From: Uranotaenia lowii | Lineage: Eukaryota > Arthropoda > Insecta > Diptera > Culicidae | Reading direction: 5' to 3' | Length of the DNA: 64,000 nucleotides | Assembly: GCF_029784155.1 (NCBI RefSeq) | Contig: NC_073693.1 | Coordinates: 224,951,094-225,015,093 of the forward strand | Shown here: piece after piece, positions 23,420 to 34,354 of the stretch | How positions within the stretch are numbered: position 1 is the first letter of the stretch | Layout: each line of letters starts with the position of its first letter | Translations under genes and position numbers: made by a program | The notes under the pieces: generated by a model | What the model was told of the DNA's origin: nothing | The model's input: only the letters and a program-made list of their open reading frames with translations | The model's database searches: none

Positions 23420-24474
23420 GCCAATCAAGTATTGAAATGTGATCATGTTTTTTTTCTTCCAGGAGTACGCAATGCAGTTGCGCTGAGAGCACTAATCCAG
23501 CTGTCATAAAGCTGATTAATGCCCATTTGGCACAGCATCATGTGCCAATTTTTCAACACCCCAACGGTTTCATTATTGGAGTAGAGACTTATCTGTGGGT
23601 GTAAAAAACCAAATGTTAGGTTAATTTACGCTTCAAGCTCTCAATCGGCATGCCAGGCGTAAAGACGTCTCAAAAATACTGAAGCATCCCAAAAGCTTAT
23701 TTATAACTTGTTTTGAAACTCTTTTCACCACTGCATCATTGGCATCCCTGTATACATCGTCAAGCAATTCGATTTTCGCGTATCGTATCGTACACCGTTT
23801 TTGAATTCGGGTACCCCAACAACGGCCTAACGAAAGAGCAAAAAACCTGTTTTAAGTACCCCTTCTCACTCATGTCTCCATTCTGTTCCCCCTAACTGAA
23901 TGTTAGCTTATGTGTGCACTGACTGTTGCTCTTACTGCAGCAGCAACCCCAGATCAGATACACCCCACAGGCAGACCGCTGAATCCGTCGACGTTCAACG
24001 GCCAAGATCGTTTCTACGCGCTTTTTTCATGTTGACGCTCGTCCATCACCAATGGACTGACTGTCGACTAGCAAGCTCAATCAAGCCCTCTCATGGGTCC
24101 CACAGTCACTTGTAGGGTAATTGATACACACCAAACCTAGAAAACGGGGGGAAAGGACTTGCTTAGATGCTGTCACAGTGAATAAAATCGATAGCTTCCA
24201 TTAAAATTTTGACGCCATGCAATGCAGCAACTGCAGCAGCAGGATTGTAGAAAAGTGAGCACAGATTGAGCGCGGTTTTTAAAAAGCGTTGCGTTTTATG
24301 GTTCAGCAGGAGATTTACAACAAATGGACATACCATTTGTGATTAACGACAGATGTCACTGCTTTGTCTAGTTTTGTTTAGATGTTTATCGAATTAAGCT
24401 TTGTTTATTCTCATTAATTTTGATAGAACTAGAAAAATTTAAAAAAAAATCCACTTCATCTATCTAGTAAATAA
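23420..24474. other. Noncoding DNA
   Basis: No gene recognised. ORFs of 60-71 codons at 23713 and 23900 have no domain. A CAG-rich patch lies at 23935-23945. Composition is more balanced than in the neighbouring MITEs. Confidence 0.35.
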
Positions 24475-24476
24475 TA

Positions 24477-25375
24477 TGGGAGAGTGGGGAATCGTGGGCC
24501 ACTTTTTTTCGTTGTTCCATAACTTCTTTATTATAAAAGATTAAATGAAAATAAAAAATGGCACGGTTTTTTACATTTTCAAGGTATCATAGGGTATTTT
24601 TTAAAAAAAATTTAATAAGTTATTTTCCCCAAATTCTGACTGTTTTAAAAAAAAGCAATATTTTTTGGATTTTGAAAAATGGTGGGGAATCGTGGGCCAC
24701 TAAATCCAAATTGACCAAATAACATGCAAAGTTTATGAGTTGACCCAAAACTATGATTTCATAATTCATTTCGTTATTTTAAAGCAATTTCAGATGATGA
24801 AATAGAAAATAGAGCTGCGTATGATCGAATAGATTCCAAGCTCTGGCTCTGTAACGTTTCGGCAAAATTCCTTATATAGAATTGACAAAATATTTTTCAT
24901 AACTCTTCATTTGGCATAAGAAAACTTTACAGATAGAAAAAAACGTATTTTAAGTTCTGAATGAGTATAAAAACGTAAAAATATAGGTGGTTCCAGATGT
25001 GTGGCCCACGATTCCCCACAAGCTATGATTTGCAAATTGGTTGCGTTTGTGTGACTTATTGATGTTTCATCAAAAATTCCTTTTCCACGTGAAAGATCAT
25101 GACAAAACTGCGATCATAAGCGTATGAGCATATTTTTGTTATGAACCTTAGGTTCTCCATCGATGCAATTAGCGGGTGTTTTTTTAATTATGTTAGTAAA
25201 TTTTTCTAACTTTTTTTAGCTTAATAAATAAAAGAAGCTTATGATGCGTATTTAAATCAAAAACATATAGAAATATATACTCATGCAAAGCAACGACAAT
25301 GACAGTTGGTTTGAGATTTTTATCTCAACACACATCTGAGATATTAAAAGTGGCCCACGATATCCCACTCTCCCC
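24477..25375. mobile_element. Nonautonomous DNA element (GGGAGAGTGGGG ends)
   Basis: The left end TGGGAGAGTGGGGAATCGTG and the right end CACGATATCCCACTCTCCCC are inverted repeats. TA lies at both borders (24475-24476, 25376-25377). A second, internal inverted pair, GGTGGGGAATCGTGGGCCAC near 24681 against GTGGCCCACGATTCCCCAC near 25001, suggests a nested or partly duplicated end. There is no coding capacity. Confidence 0.7.
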
Positions 25376-25751
25376 TATTTAAAAGTTGAGACGTGATTTT
25401 ACTCACCGTTCGCAAAATTAGGCTACGAACTTTGTTAAATATTACTTTTGAAATCTTCACTCTTTTAATACCGAACAACGATGTATCGTTGTTGCGATTT
25501 TTATGGGTTATTTAGCTCATCTCTTAAATCTATCTTTGAAAAGATAAAAATCTTAAATAAATGTTGTTATATTCGCCATACTATCTACAATACATTGCTT
25601 TTCGAATTTTGTGAATATCACTTGCATTTTTGTTGTTAAAGGATTAATACCTTCGACATACCAACTTTAACTAAATTATCCATTTATTATATGATACTAT
25701 ATCTTTACATATCTTACAAAGCATTAATGTTATCTTTTCTTCTTATTTCAG

Positions 25752-25801
25752 GTAAGAAAATGTCTTTGGTTCAACGATCATTATATGCCCGGAATATTCA
25801 T
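25752..25801 (+). other. Candidate 50-nt exon / recursive splice site
   Basis: A pyrimidine-rich tract (about 25730-25749) ends in CAG at 25749-25751 and is followed directly by GTAAG, so the same junction reads as both an acceptor and a donor. Fifty bases later, at 25802, a strong donor, GTAAGT, follows. The enclosed segment contains ATG at 25760 and would encode MSLVQRSLYARNIH in one frame. This matches either a small first coding exon or a recursive-splicing exon of the kind known from long insect introns. No partner exon is recognised, so this is a signal-level call only. Confidence 0.35.
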
Positions 25802-26014
25802 GTAAGTTTTTAATCAATAAAACGTCATCCCATCGCAGATTTAATCTTCAACAATTTTTTTTGTCTTATCGAAAAATCAGAAGTTATATTTTTGCTATCT
25901 GCATTTTCAGTACCTACGTTATATTTTGTTATATCATTTACGATATATCAATGAACGTAATTCGTCTTTAGATATTAGAAGCAAAACTCATATAAAAGTC
26001 AATTTCTTTACATA

Positions 26015-26426
26015 CAGTTGCGTTAAAAAAAGAATGAAATCGCGTGAAGCTGCGCACCCACTTCCAACTTTGACGAGCTGCCATTTCTCTCTCGGTTGAT
26101 ATTTTTTCCTGAAAATTTCACACAATCTAGTTCAACTATTCAACTAACACTCTATGAAATTTGAAGTCTTTACAATGACGAGAAACAAAGATAGAGCTCT
26201 TTCCGTAAAAAAGGGAAAATTGGAGTTGCTACACTAAATTTGCTGTATCTTCGACAATTTTTATTAAAAAATCTTGAAATTTGGTCAAAAGATGTAAAAA
26301 TGTTTGATCTAATACCAGGCCAAGTTTCGTCAATATCGATGGACGTGATCAAAAATGTTGCCGGGCAGAAAATCAGGTTCATTATCGCCCAGCAGACGAT
26401 TTCATTCTTTTTTGGACGGATGTTTG
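26015..26426. mobile_element. TA-flanked MITE (AAAAAAGAATGAAATCG arms)
   Basis: The left end CAGTTGCGTTAAAAAAAGAA and the complement of the right end share AAAAAAGAATGAAATCG in inverted orientation. TA is present at 26013-26014 and 26427-26428. The 92-codon ORF on the minus strand across it is not conserved-looking and is not called. Confidence 0.6.
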
Positions 26427-27470
26427 TATGGAAAACATCGTAATCCATATATTCTTGGTTTTTTCTTTCACAGAATCAAAATTTATTACAAAGAATGTTG
26501 TAAATTGATAAAAACTTCATTCCTGCTTCAAAATCAGATGGAGATAAGTGGCAAATAATAGTTTCGAGAAAACATGTTCCAAAGTTGTCAACTGCTGCTT
26601 GATTTTTCATATGTTTTTTTTATTCGAGCAGTTTGATGAGCAGATGTAGGTTTAGAAAGTTTAGCTTAACAGACTTTGTAAGGGGGGTATTCTAAAAAAT
26701 GCAACACATTGTTTTGTTAATAACTTTTGAATGCATTGATTGAAATTGATTAAATTTTCAGTGAATCTACCTAGTAATGTAATGTTCTCATGTGCAAATT
26801 TTTGTCACGTTCCGAAAGTGATTTTTGAGATATCGTCCAATGAAGAAGTTTTTCGATTTTAATTTTTGGGCAACACGTGCGCCATCTATAATACATACCA
26901 TGAACCGCCCCTTTTCAAATCAAGGCTATTTTTGATTACGTTTTCTGTTTCTTGAACTATGTTGAAGGTCTCAAAATTTTTAATTGGATCAAAGTTATGA
27001 CAATTTTAGCAGATTGTCCTCCATCGCCTCAAACACAACATATTTAAGTTTTAATCACTCCACCTCTGTTTTCGAGTAATTGCACCAATCCAAATAAAAA
27101 AAAAAACAAAGTATCAACTTTGAAGGATCTATGAAAGTGTTATTCAAGAAAAAATCGCATTTGGAGGCAACCTTCTTTGTATATTTAGCCGTTCATTGTG
27201 TCAATAGTTATGTAACACTGTCTGATTTGCAGCTTCCACATATCGTCAGCCACCTCAAGTGCTAGACATAATATTTCTCATCTTTTGTCCTGCTCAAAAA
27301 ATTTATTCAATGACCTTCCGTATTGGATGATATCTCTAAAAGCACTTGACAGAACGAAAATTGGCACATGTAAACATCTCACCAGTAGGAAGCTTCACTG
27401 AAAATTTCATCAATTTTAATTCAGGCATGCAGAAGTTATAAACAAAACAAAGTGTTGCATCCAGAGGATC

Positions 27471-27644
27471 CAGAACAAGGTTCTGAAAATGATTTTACGG
27501 CTTCCACCTTGGCACAGCACCGAAGATCTTCATCGGATTGCGGGCATTGAATCGATCGAAGAGATGGCCAACAAAATCATCTCTAACTTCAGAGGAAAAT
27601 CGATGCAGTCTTCCATCACAGAGATTCGTTCTCTTTATAATTAG
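27471..27644 (+). pseudogene. C-terminal fragment of a LINE ORF2 (Jockey type)
   Basis: Fifty-seven codons read in frame to a TAG at 27642-27644. They begin QNKVLKMILRLPPWHSTED and end MQSSITEIRSLYN. The KMILRLPPWH and DLH.IAGIE patterns resemble the region after RNase H in Jockey-clade ORF2 proteins; the exact family (perhaps Juan-like) is not certain. The rest of the protein was never copied, since the element is truncated at 27461. No start codon belongs to it. Confidence 0.6.
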
Positions 27645-27811
27645 TTTAATTTTAGGGTTTAGTTTTATGTTTAAAATATTTTTGCCATTACAGGATGTTC
27701 TCCTACATTAAATACTTGATTGCGCTAAGCAAATTTAATTCTTATTAATAAATTTTTAACTATAGGGCTTTGAACAGTTCATTATTGAGCTGAACACCTA
27801 ATTTAATGTAA

Positions 27812-29766
27812 TCTATATATATAAAAATGAATGTTTGTCTGTCTGTCTGTTCCCTATAGACTCGGAAACTACTGAACCGATCATCGTCAAAACTGGCATC
27901 TGAGGGTTTTTGAGGCCGGGGATGGTTTCTGTAATAGTCAAAACTCCATCCGACTTAGGGAAGGAGAGGCTTCCATACAAAATTTGTAGTTTTTCGAAAC
28001 AAATTAAAGTCATGACATCCATTTTCTTGAGATTTTTTTTTCCTTTGGGCGGTTTGTTTTTCGTCTCTATGGTCGAGGCGTCGCTAAAGGAAAGTAACCC
28101 AGGCATAGCATACTGTTCAGTAGGAATATTTTGGCGCGTATTTCTCAACCTGGGGTTTGTTGTTCGTCTCCATGGGCGAGCAAACGTCGACGCAAGAGAA
28201 TAGTAACCAAAGCACACTGTTCATTGATTGCTGGAAAATTTAAAAATAAGACGCCTGTTTCTCTAACACGTGGGGCGATATGCAACCTAGATGTGTTTTT
28301 TTCTTGCTTATTTGATTTGTACTCAGCACGTGGTAATAAATGACGCCTAGATGTGACACGGATTGGTATTTTATCAATCGAATCAAAACCAATTGAAAGA
28401 TTTGCAAAAATACTTCCATATTTAGTTCGTGTTAATGTAGGTAGCATTCGACTTTTCATTCAAGGAACATTAGAACATGTTCAAACGTTCAACTTTTTCT
28501 GATAAAAAAAATTAAAAATTATGTTTTCTTCTAGAAATTGTTACTTCGGCCCAAATACACAACTGAAACGAATTTAGAAATGAAAATGGGTGCTTTTTAT
28601 TTTAAATAATTCTGAAAAAACCATCGTACTTTTTGCTTACATACCAACTCAAGTACGTACTTAACATGAAAAGTGATTTTGTGTTACATGGCTGCATAAA
28701 AGAGACTTTTGATCCGCTTCGTTTTTGAAAAGCGAGACTTTAGAACTGATATTCAACTGGACGCAAAATTTTTAAGAGAAATTTTTAGTTTACCCTTAAA
28801 GTGTTAAAAACAATATTCCCTTCTGTCAACTTACAACCTTGCCTTCTGGGGCAAGGGCAAACGTCGAACTTTTAAGAAATTCATTTTCAAAATGATTCAA
28901 TATGTTGGAAAGACCAGAAGGGGTATTCCAAATGTTGAAACTGCAGCGGATATTGAAAATTCTTAAATGTCTTTGTAAATGAAGGTCATTCCCTTTGAAC
29001 AGCATTCGTTAAAAGTGGAGTAACAAACATAAATTTATATTGCAGGAATACTGCAGATATATAAGTGAAACTTGATAGAACAAAAAACAGGAATTCGTAT
29101 TAAATCCATTTTAAAGCCATTACTCTGACGCATCTGTAAATAAGCTTTGCATTGACACTTGCCCCAATATACGGGACAAATGTAAACTTAGAAATTTGTT
29201 TTTGCCTACATTTTTGAGTATTTGACTTTCAAAGAGAAAATTAAAAAAACCGCTGAGAACTTATTCAGTGATGCAACTGATATTTTTTCAAATATTTATA
29301 TGTTTACCGTACTAAATTTATTTAAAAAAAAAGAAATTTGCACTGTATTTAATACATAACTAATTTAATATATTTTTCATTACCATGATAAGTGCTGTTT
29401 GGGTATCAAGCCGGTTAGCCTACCTTCTTCAAGCAGTGGGGGACAAAATTGGAAAAGATGGGAGAGCTCCCATTTAAATTTAAGATAAAGAGCTTTTCAA
29501 AGAAGGGACTATATTTAAAAAGGTTTTTTTGGGTACAGCGTACAAATTTCAGATCTTGAAAAACGAGTTTAGAGATTAGTAAATAATATATACCATCTTT
29601 GAATTGCTATTCAGAACTGCAGCTGCAGCTCTCATTTCAAAGTTGTTGGTTCTGAAGTATGATGATGTTTGATTTAAAACAATGCTCTCTAAAATCTAAT
29701 TTTAATAAATTTTTACAAATTACATTTAGTTTCGGAAGGTGTAGCAAAGCACAACGGGTCAGCTAG
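27812..29766 (+). mobile_element. Nonautonomous Helitron
   Basis: It starts TCTATATATATAAAAATGAA and ends GGGTCAGCTAG, inserted between A (27811) and T (29767) with no target duplication. These are the TC...CTAR termini and AT target of insect Helitrons. Directly inside the 5' end is a TGTC tandem and CTCGGAAACTACTGAACCGA, a block common at Helitron 5' ends. No Rep/helicase ORF fits in the 1955 bp; ORFs of 97-134 codons at 27813-28217 and 27910-28203 overlap on opposite strands and show no Rep motif. It lies in the 3' UTR of the truncated LINE. Confidence 0.82.
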
Positions 29767-30107
29767 TAATGTAATATAAATGGAATGATGAATTGATACA
29801 AATAAAGACATATTTTAAAAAAAAAACAAAGTGTTGCATTTTTTTCGAATACACTCCTTACTCTAGTAGAAGACATTTTTTTAACCATTCCATTCTCAAC
29901 ATCCTTCTTCTAATTCAAAATTTTAATACTTTTCTCGTTTTCTACAGTAATAACATTCTGGTTTGTTATGTCAGTAGTCGCAAAATTACGATCATTATAA
30001 ATTTAAAAGAAAAGAGTTTTCAATAAACTTTTCAGCGTTCTCAAACTAACAAACTAAAAAAGAAAATAATACATCAAATTTATAAATAAAAGTAAAAGCA
30101 TATACTA

Positions 30108-30324
30108 GGGTAACGACCTTATTTTGGACCAGGGGACCAATTTTGGACCACCTTGTCTAGCTCTCTTATAAATCAACTAATAATGAAAAAAATTAGTGCA
30201 TTATATTAAGTGCCCGGGCTTTTCAACCATCTTTGCTAGAAAATTTATAGATCATTTGTTTTATAAGAGAGCTAGACAAGGTGGTCCAAAATTGGTCCTC
30301 TGGTCAAAAATAAGTCATTTACCC
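30108..30324. mobile_element. 217-bp MITE with about 63-bp inverted repeats
   Basis: The ends GGGTAACGACCTTATTTTGG and CCAAAATTGG...ATTTACCC are mirrored over about 63 bp with few mismatches, including GGACCACCTTGTCTAGCTCT in both arms. TA flanks both sides (30106-30107, 30325-30326). The whole element would fold into a hairpin with an approximately 90-nt loop. Confidence 0.85.
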
Positions 30325-30360
30325 TATTTAGTTCAAACTTAATTTGAAAGAGATTTTAGT

Positions 30361-30542
30361 ATTTTTTTTGTTTCGATTATAGTCGTTTTACCATCTTTAT
30401 GGCATTCGTGACTTTATCAACGTTGTAGTTGGCGGATCTTTATTGAAAAACTTATCCGGTACAACTGTGTTCGATATTTACTCTTGGGCTCGAACTCGCG
30501 GACATCGGCTCAGGAGACAACAGGCTTGAAAACTGAGCTATA
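30361..30542 (-). mobile_element. tRNA-derived SINE interrupted by the next element
   Basis: On the minus strand, TAGCTCAGTTTTCAAGCC (A box) and GCGAGTTCGAGCCC (B box) have tRNA-like spacing. They are followed by a unique body and an A-rich end, CGAAACAAAAAAAATAC. The 5' part of the head lies beyond the mariner-like insertion: on the far side (31512 onward) the sequence continues TATCTCAAGCCCTTG, as expected for a split head. Confidence 0.55.
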
Positions 30543-31511
30543 AAGCTTAGTTCTTTTAGAAATGGGACACTTTCATTTACTAATAGCTCGTTAACTAGTT
30601 ATTGGATATTAAAAATTTTGACAGCATTTTGTTGCCTGTAAAAAGTACTATTCGACCTATTTTTTTCAAAATTTAAAATTTATGCGTTTTTGAGATATGT
30701 ACGATGCAAGAGAAAAGGAAAAAAATAATTTTGCACAGTTTCCTTTAAAATTCGTCATTATCAAATTGATAGCTGACAAAACCGTTGATTATTCAATGAA
30801 TTACTGAGTTTTTGTGGTGGATAAGTATGCAAACACTGTTAATAATGTCCGCAAAGTTCAAATCAAGCATTGAAGTGAAGCACATGATCGGCAACAACGG
30901 TTAAGGATCATCAAGGAAGTCAAGTCTCATACCAGCATTTTTAATTTTCAATAAACGAAAAACCAAGGGTAGACCGCTGAAATGTCCAAAACCATTTTCT
31001 CCGATAAGCTGAAAGTGTTGCCTAGTGATGACTCATTTAAATCCAACCTCTAACAACCATTTTTTGATAGTTCCAAAGCTCTTAAGCTGTAAAACCGGTA
31101 CCGAAAAAAAACGTTCAAAAATGTGGTCAAAAATAATCAAATTTGTTAATTTCGAAACAACTGTATCCACTAAAATGCTTCCAGTTTCCACTTTCCAGAG
31201 AAGTATTGGACCAAAAACTATCAGAAATTGAAGATCTAGGGTGAAGCCACCTAAATTATAGATTTTACGAAGTATAAGTTGGAGAAACTGATCAATACCA
31301 TGACTGAAAAAAGTGTGCGCCGGCCAATGGGAGATACCAAGAATAAAGTAGGAATTTCTTAAACAAAAAACCGTAAATATTTTTTTTCAATTTTTTTCAT
31401 GAAAGATAATAACATTACCTTCTTTTTCTTCATAGAAAGTATTTCGTTCAAACGAATGGTTTTTGAGATACAGGCATTCGTAACTGTCCCATTTCTAAAA
31501 GAACTAAGCTT
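30543..31511 (+). mobile_element. Mariner-like element with AAGCTTAGTTC ends, copy 1
   Basis: The left end AAGCTTAGTTCTTTTAGAAA and the right end TTTCTAAAAGAACTAAGCTT are perfect inverted repeats extending through GGGACA/TGTCCC, about 26 bp. TA duplications are at 30541-30542 and 31512-31513. The 969-bp body is collinear with the longer copy at 55803-57121 but shorter. No intact transposase remains; blocks such as GGAAGTCAAGTCTCATACC are shared with copy 2. Confidence 0.85.
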
Positions 31512-31545
31512 TATCTCAAGCCCTTGAATTTAGTATGAATAAGCA

Positions 31546-34348
31546 CAGGGCTGGTAGTGAGTCACTTTTTAGTGACTTGGTCACTTTTTTTGGGTCAGTC
31601 ACTAAAAAGTCACTTTTTTCATCATTTGGTCACTAAAGTCACTATTTTCCGAAAAATGGTCACTTTTATCACCAAAAGTCACTTTTTTCACCAAAAATAA
31701 ACCAATGAAAGAGTTAATTTGAATTGCGCGTGTTAATATTGACGGTAGTAACGTTAAATTACTTGATCAGTCAGTCGTAAATTTTTTTCGCCTCCGGCGG
31801 AATTTCAGCATGAATCACCCTTGGCTTGAGACATTTCGATCTACGACGTTATTTGACGTTCATGAATTGAAACTAACTTTGATTGTTGATTTTAATTTTT
31901 AGTTCAATCAACCTTTTGTATTGGAACTCAAAACTTGATACACAAAAACCCTATCTCGTCTTTAGAATGGGTTTTTATTAAGAAGTGTAACTAAGATTGA
32001 GATTGAAACGAATCATTTTTTTTATTAAAAAAATCTTTTATGTCATAACAAATGTTATGTTGATATGAAATATTCTTTAAAAAAGCAATTTCATACTCAA
32101 TTTTATTTCGTGTTTTTTGTTCTTCTAAATACTCAAAAAAGGGTTTTAAAAATTTACACAAGGCCACGAAATTTACATTTTTCTTAGGTGCAATGAATTT
32201 AAACGGTAATTTCAACTAATTTAGGTTCCCCGAATCTGAATATGTATGCAATATTTCTATCAGCTTTTGTTATTGAAACGACTTTTGAACATAATTAAAA
32301 ATCTTTAGAGAAGTTTCTGCACTTTTTTTACAAAAACTCAAATCAAAAATATATTATTTAAAAATAAAAGTTTTATATGAATTGATGAGCTTTAAATAGA
32401 ATCAAGTTTTTTTACACTTTCTGCTGTGATGTCAAAAATACTTGTAATGACATTTTTTCCATAATCAGTTATCTATCAATGTTTAATTTTAAACTCTCAC
32501 CGAAGAAACGGAATGATCCACAGCACACTAACTGCTCTTCCTCCGATCCAGAAATGGATGTTAATAGTGATCAGAGCAATATCAGAAAACCCCCCATCTT
32601 CACTTATGTGAATCAGTGTAAATCAAGCACTGTCTCTCATGATAGGAAGCCCAAACCTAACCCTTTCCCGTTCCCCAATCCAAATAAACCCAAATTTAGA
32701 TTTAAAAAATAAAATTACTATATAGACCATCGGCAAATAAAAACTTTGTATAAAGTGATATGCCTAATGTAGAAAAAAAAGCAATAAACTCTTTATCACC
32801 AAAACTAAATGTGTTCGGCCGAATTTGACAAAATTTCTAGTTTAGGACACTATCAAATCAATAATTTGAAAAAATAAGCACCAAAATGGTTATAGTGAAA
32901 CATGCTTATTAAAAAAACTTCACCTGAAATGTTTTTAAAAACTAATCTTATTTATTTCCATATTGTTATTTCAATTTTCAAATAAATTTACCGAATTTTA
33001 TTGTACAGTTTTTTTTTCAATTTTCTAATCAAATTGTCGGATTTTTTTAATCAAACTTTTTAAATTTTAATGACATATTTTTAACAATTGTTTCCTTGTT
33101 TTTTAATTCTGAATTTTCGTGTTCTTCAACCATAAGCCTTTAACTCCAAATTTTTAATAATAAAACATAATTTCAACCTTCTGTTCTTTCAGGACCCAAT
33201 ATTTTAATCAAAAGAGACAAAACACTCAGAGCTTGTAATTTAAAGCTTAAAAACCTGCGATTGAAAATTTAAAAACTTTTTATTAATATTTTTTATATGA
33301 AATCATGTTTTTTGGATCGATCATGATCTTTAAATTAATCTAAAAAGTTTGAAAAATTGTTTTAAGTAGCCAATTTAAAAATAAATTTTAATACGCAGTG
33401 TTAACTAACTTTGTATTTGATTTGTGCTTTCAATATTAATAACAAAAGTTTTGAAATCATTATTTTAAATTTTTCATCAGTTTTTATCATTCACGTTATT
33501 ACTCATTTTCTAACATTTCTTTGTCAGTGTAGTTGAACATGAAGTTATTATTTAAACTTCAAAAATGAAATTTTGATAACTGGAGGATTTTACTTCATTA
33601 AAGGTTTTATGTCTGGCTTATATAACTGGCACTTTTAAAATAATTATAAATATATTCTTCTTTTTATCAAATTAAATTAAACCATCGAACCTTGAATAAA
33701 TTCTGTTCAAAATTCATTTCTTATTCAGAAATCGGTAATTCACATTTTAAATCGTGATTAAATATTTTTTGTTCAAATTAATAAATTACAGCGGAATTTC
33801 TAACTAAACTTCCAGTTGAAAATGAGGAAAAGAATTCCAAATTTAGATGAAAAGATGAACAATTATTATCATTTTCCTAACATCTATTCATGGTAAGTTT
33901 TGTACAAGATTGGACATTTATTTTAGAATTAAGATTTTTTTAGTTTTAAATTTGCTTAGAAATTCTTTTGAAACTAATTTATTTCTTACTTTCTTGACTT
34001 GCATGCATTGTAATATGTTTATCAGTCATTTTTTAGTTTGTGTGTTGAACATGAGTGACAAACGGTGTAAGAAAACCTTTTCCTTTTCAATTTTTTATTT
34101 CTGGTATTGTTATTATTTTTATCTTAATTTTAATTTCGTAAAACCGCCCCCCCCCCCCCCTGGACGGGTCCTTCGCACGGGCCTGATTTGGTCACATTTT
34201 TTGTACTTCAAAGTTTCTTTTTTCGTTCTACATAGTCACAATTTGGTCACTTTTTTCGGTCCTCAAAGTCACTATTTGGTCACTTTTTTTTTCAAATTTT
34301 GGTCACTAAAGTCACTACTTTTTCATCGTCAAACCGCTACCAGCCCTG
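31546..34348. mobile_element. DNA element with CAGGGCTGGTAG ends and 6-bp target duplication
   Basis: The 12-bp ends CAGGGCTGGTAG and CTACCAGCCCTG are perfect inverted repeats. They are flanked by TAAGCA on both sides (31540-31545, 34349-34354). Many GTCACTTTTT/GGTCACT repeats lie just inside both ends (31560-31690 and 34190-34320), like subterminal transposase-binding repeats. The 2.8-kb interior is AT-rich and lacks a recognisable transposase. A C-homopolymer sits near 34147. The ends resemble hAT elements, but hAT normally makes 8-bp duplications. Confidence 0.78.
32479..32712 (+). CDS. Unrecognised 77-codon ORF inside the CAGGGCTGG element
   Basis: ATG at 32479, stop at 32710. The product is basic and Pro/Asn/Lys-rich, starting MFNFKLSPKKRND and ending in a PNPNKPKFRFKK tail. 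It is not similar to any transposase I recognise. Its base composition and low stop density stand out against the surrounding 2.8 kb. It could be a fragment of a captured host exon or of a lost transposon protein. No splice sites clearly bracket it, and length alone would not exclude chance. Confidence 0.3.
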   Translation: MFNFKLSPKKRNDPQHTNCSSSDPEMDVNSDQSNIRKPPIFTYVNQCKSSTVSHDRKPKPNPFPFPNPNKPKFRFKK

Positions 34349-34354
34349 TAAGCA

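Larger units (their letters stand above)
27461..29822 (+). mobile_element. 5'-truncated non-LTR retrotransposon inserted in the MITE
   Basis: The insertion is bounded by a 17-bp direct repeat ending ACAAAGTGTTGCAT (27444-27460 and 29823-29839). It ends in an A run at about 29816-29826 preceded by AATAAA near 29800. Truncation at one end, a poly(A) tail and a long variable-type target duplication are the marks of LINE retrotransposition. Its 5' part encodes a LINE ORF2 C-terminus, followed by a 3' UTR that a Helitron has split. Confidence 0.8.
26681..29858. mobile_element. TA-flanked MITE with long inverted arms, split by a LINE/Helitron nest
   Basis: The left end AGGGGGGTATTCTAAAAAAT and the right end TTTTCGAATACACTCCT are inverted relatives with TA on both sides (26679-26680, 29859-29860). 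The inverted match continues inward: the GTTAATAACTTTTGAATGC block near 26716 pairs with GCAGAAGTTATAAAC near 27430, and TTCAGTGAATCTACC near 26758 pairs with GGAAGCTTCACTGAA near 27390. Without the insertion at 27461-29822 the element would be about 0.8 kb. Related fragments lie at 1725-1960 and 12780-13535. Confidence 0.65.
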
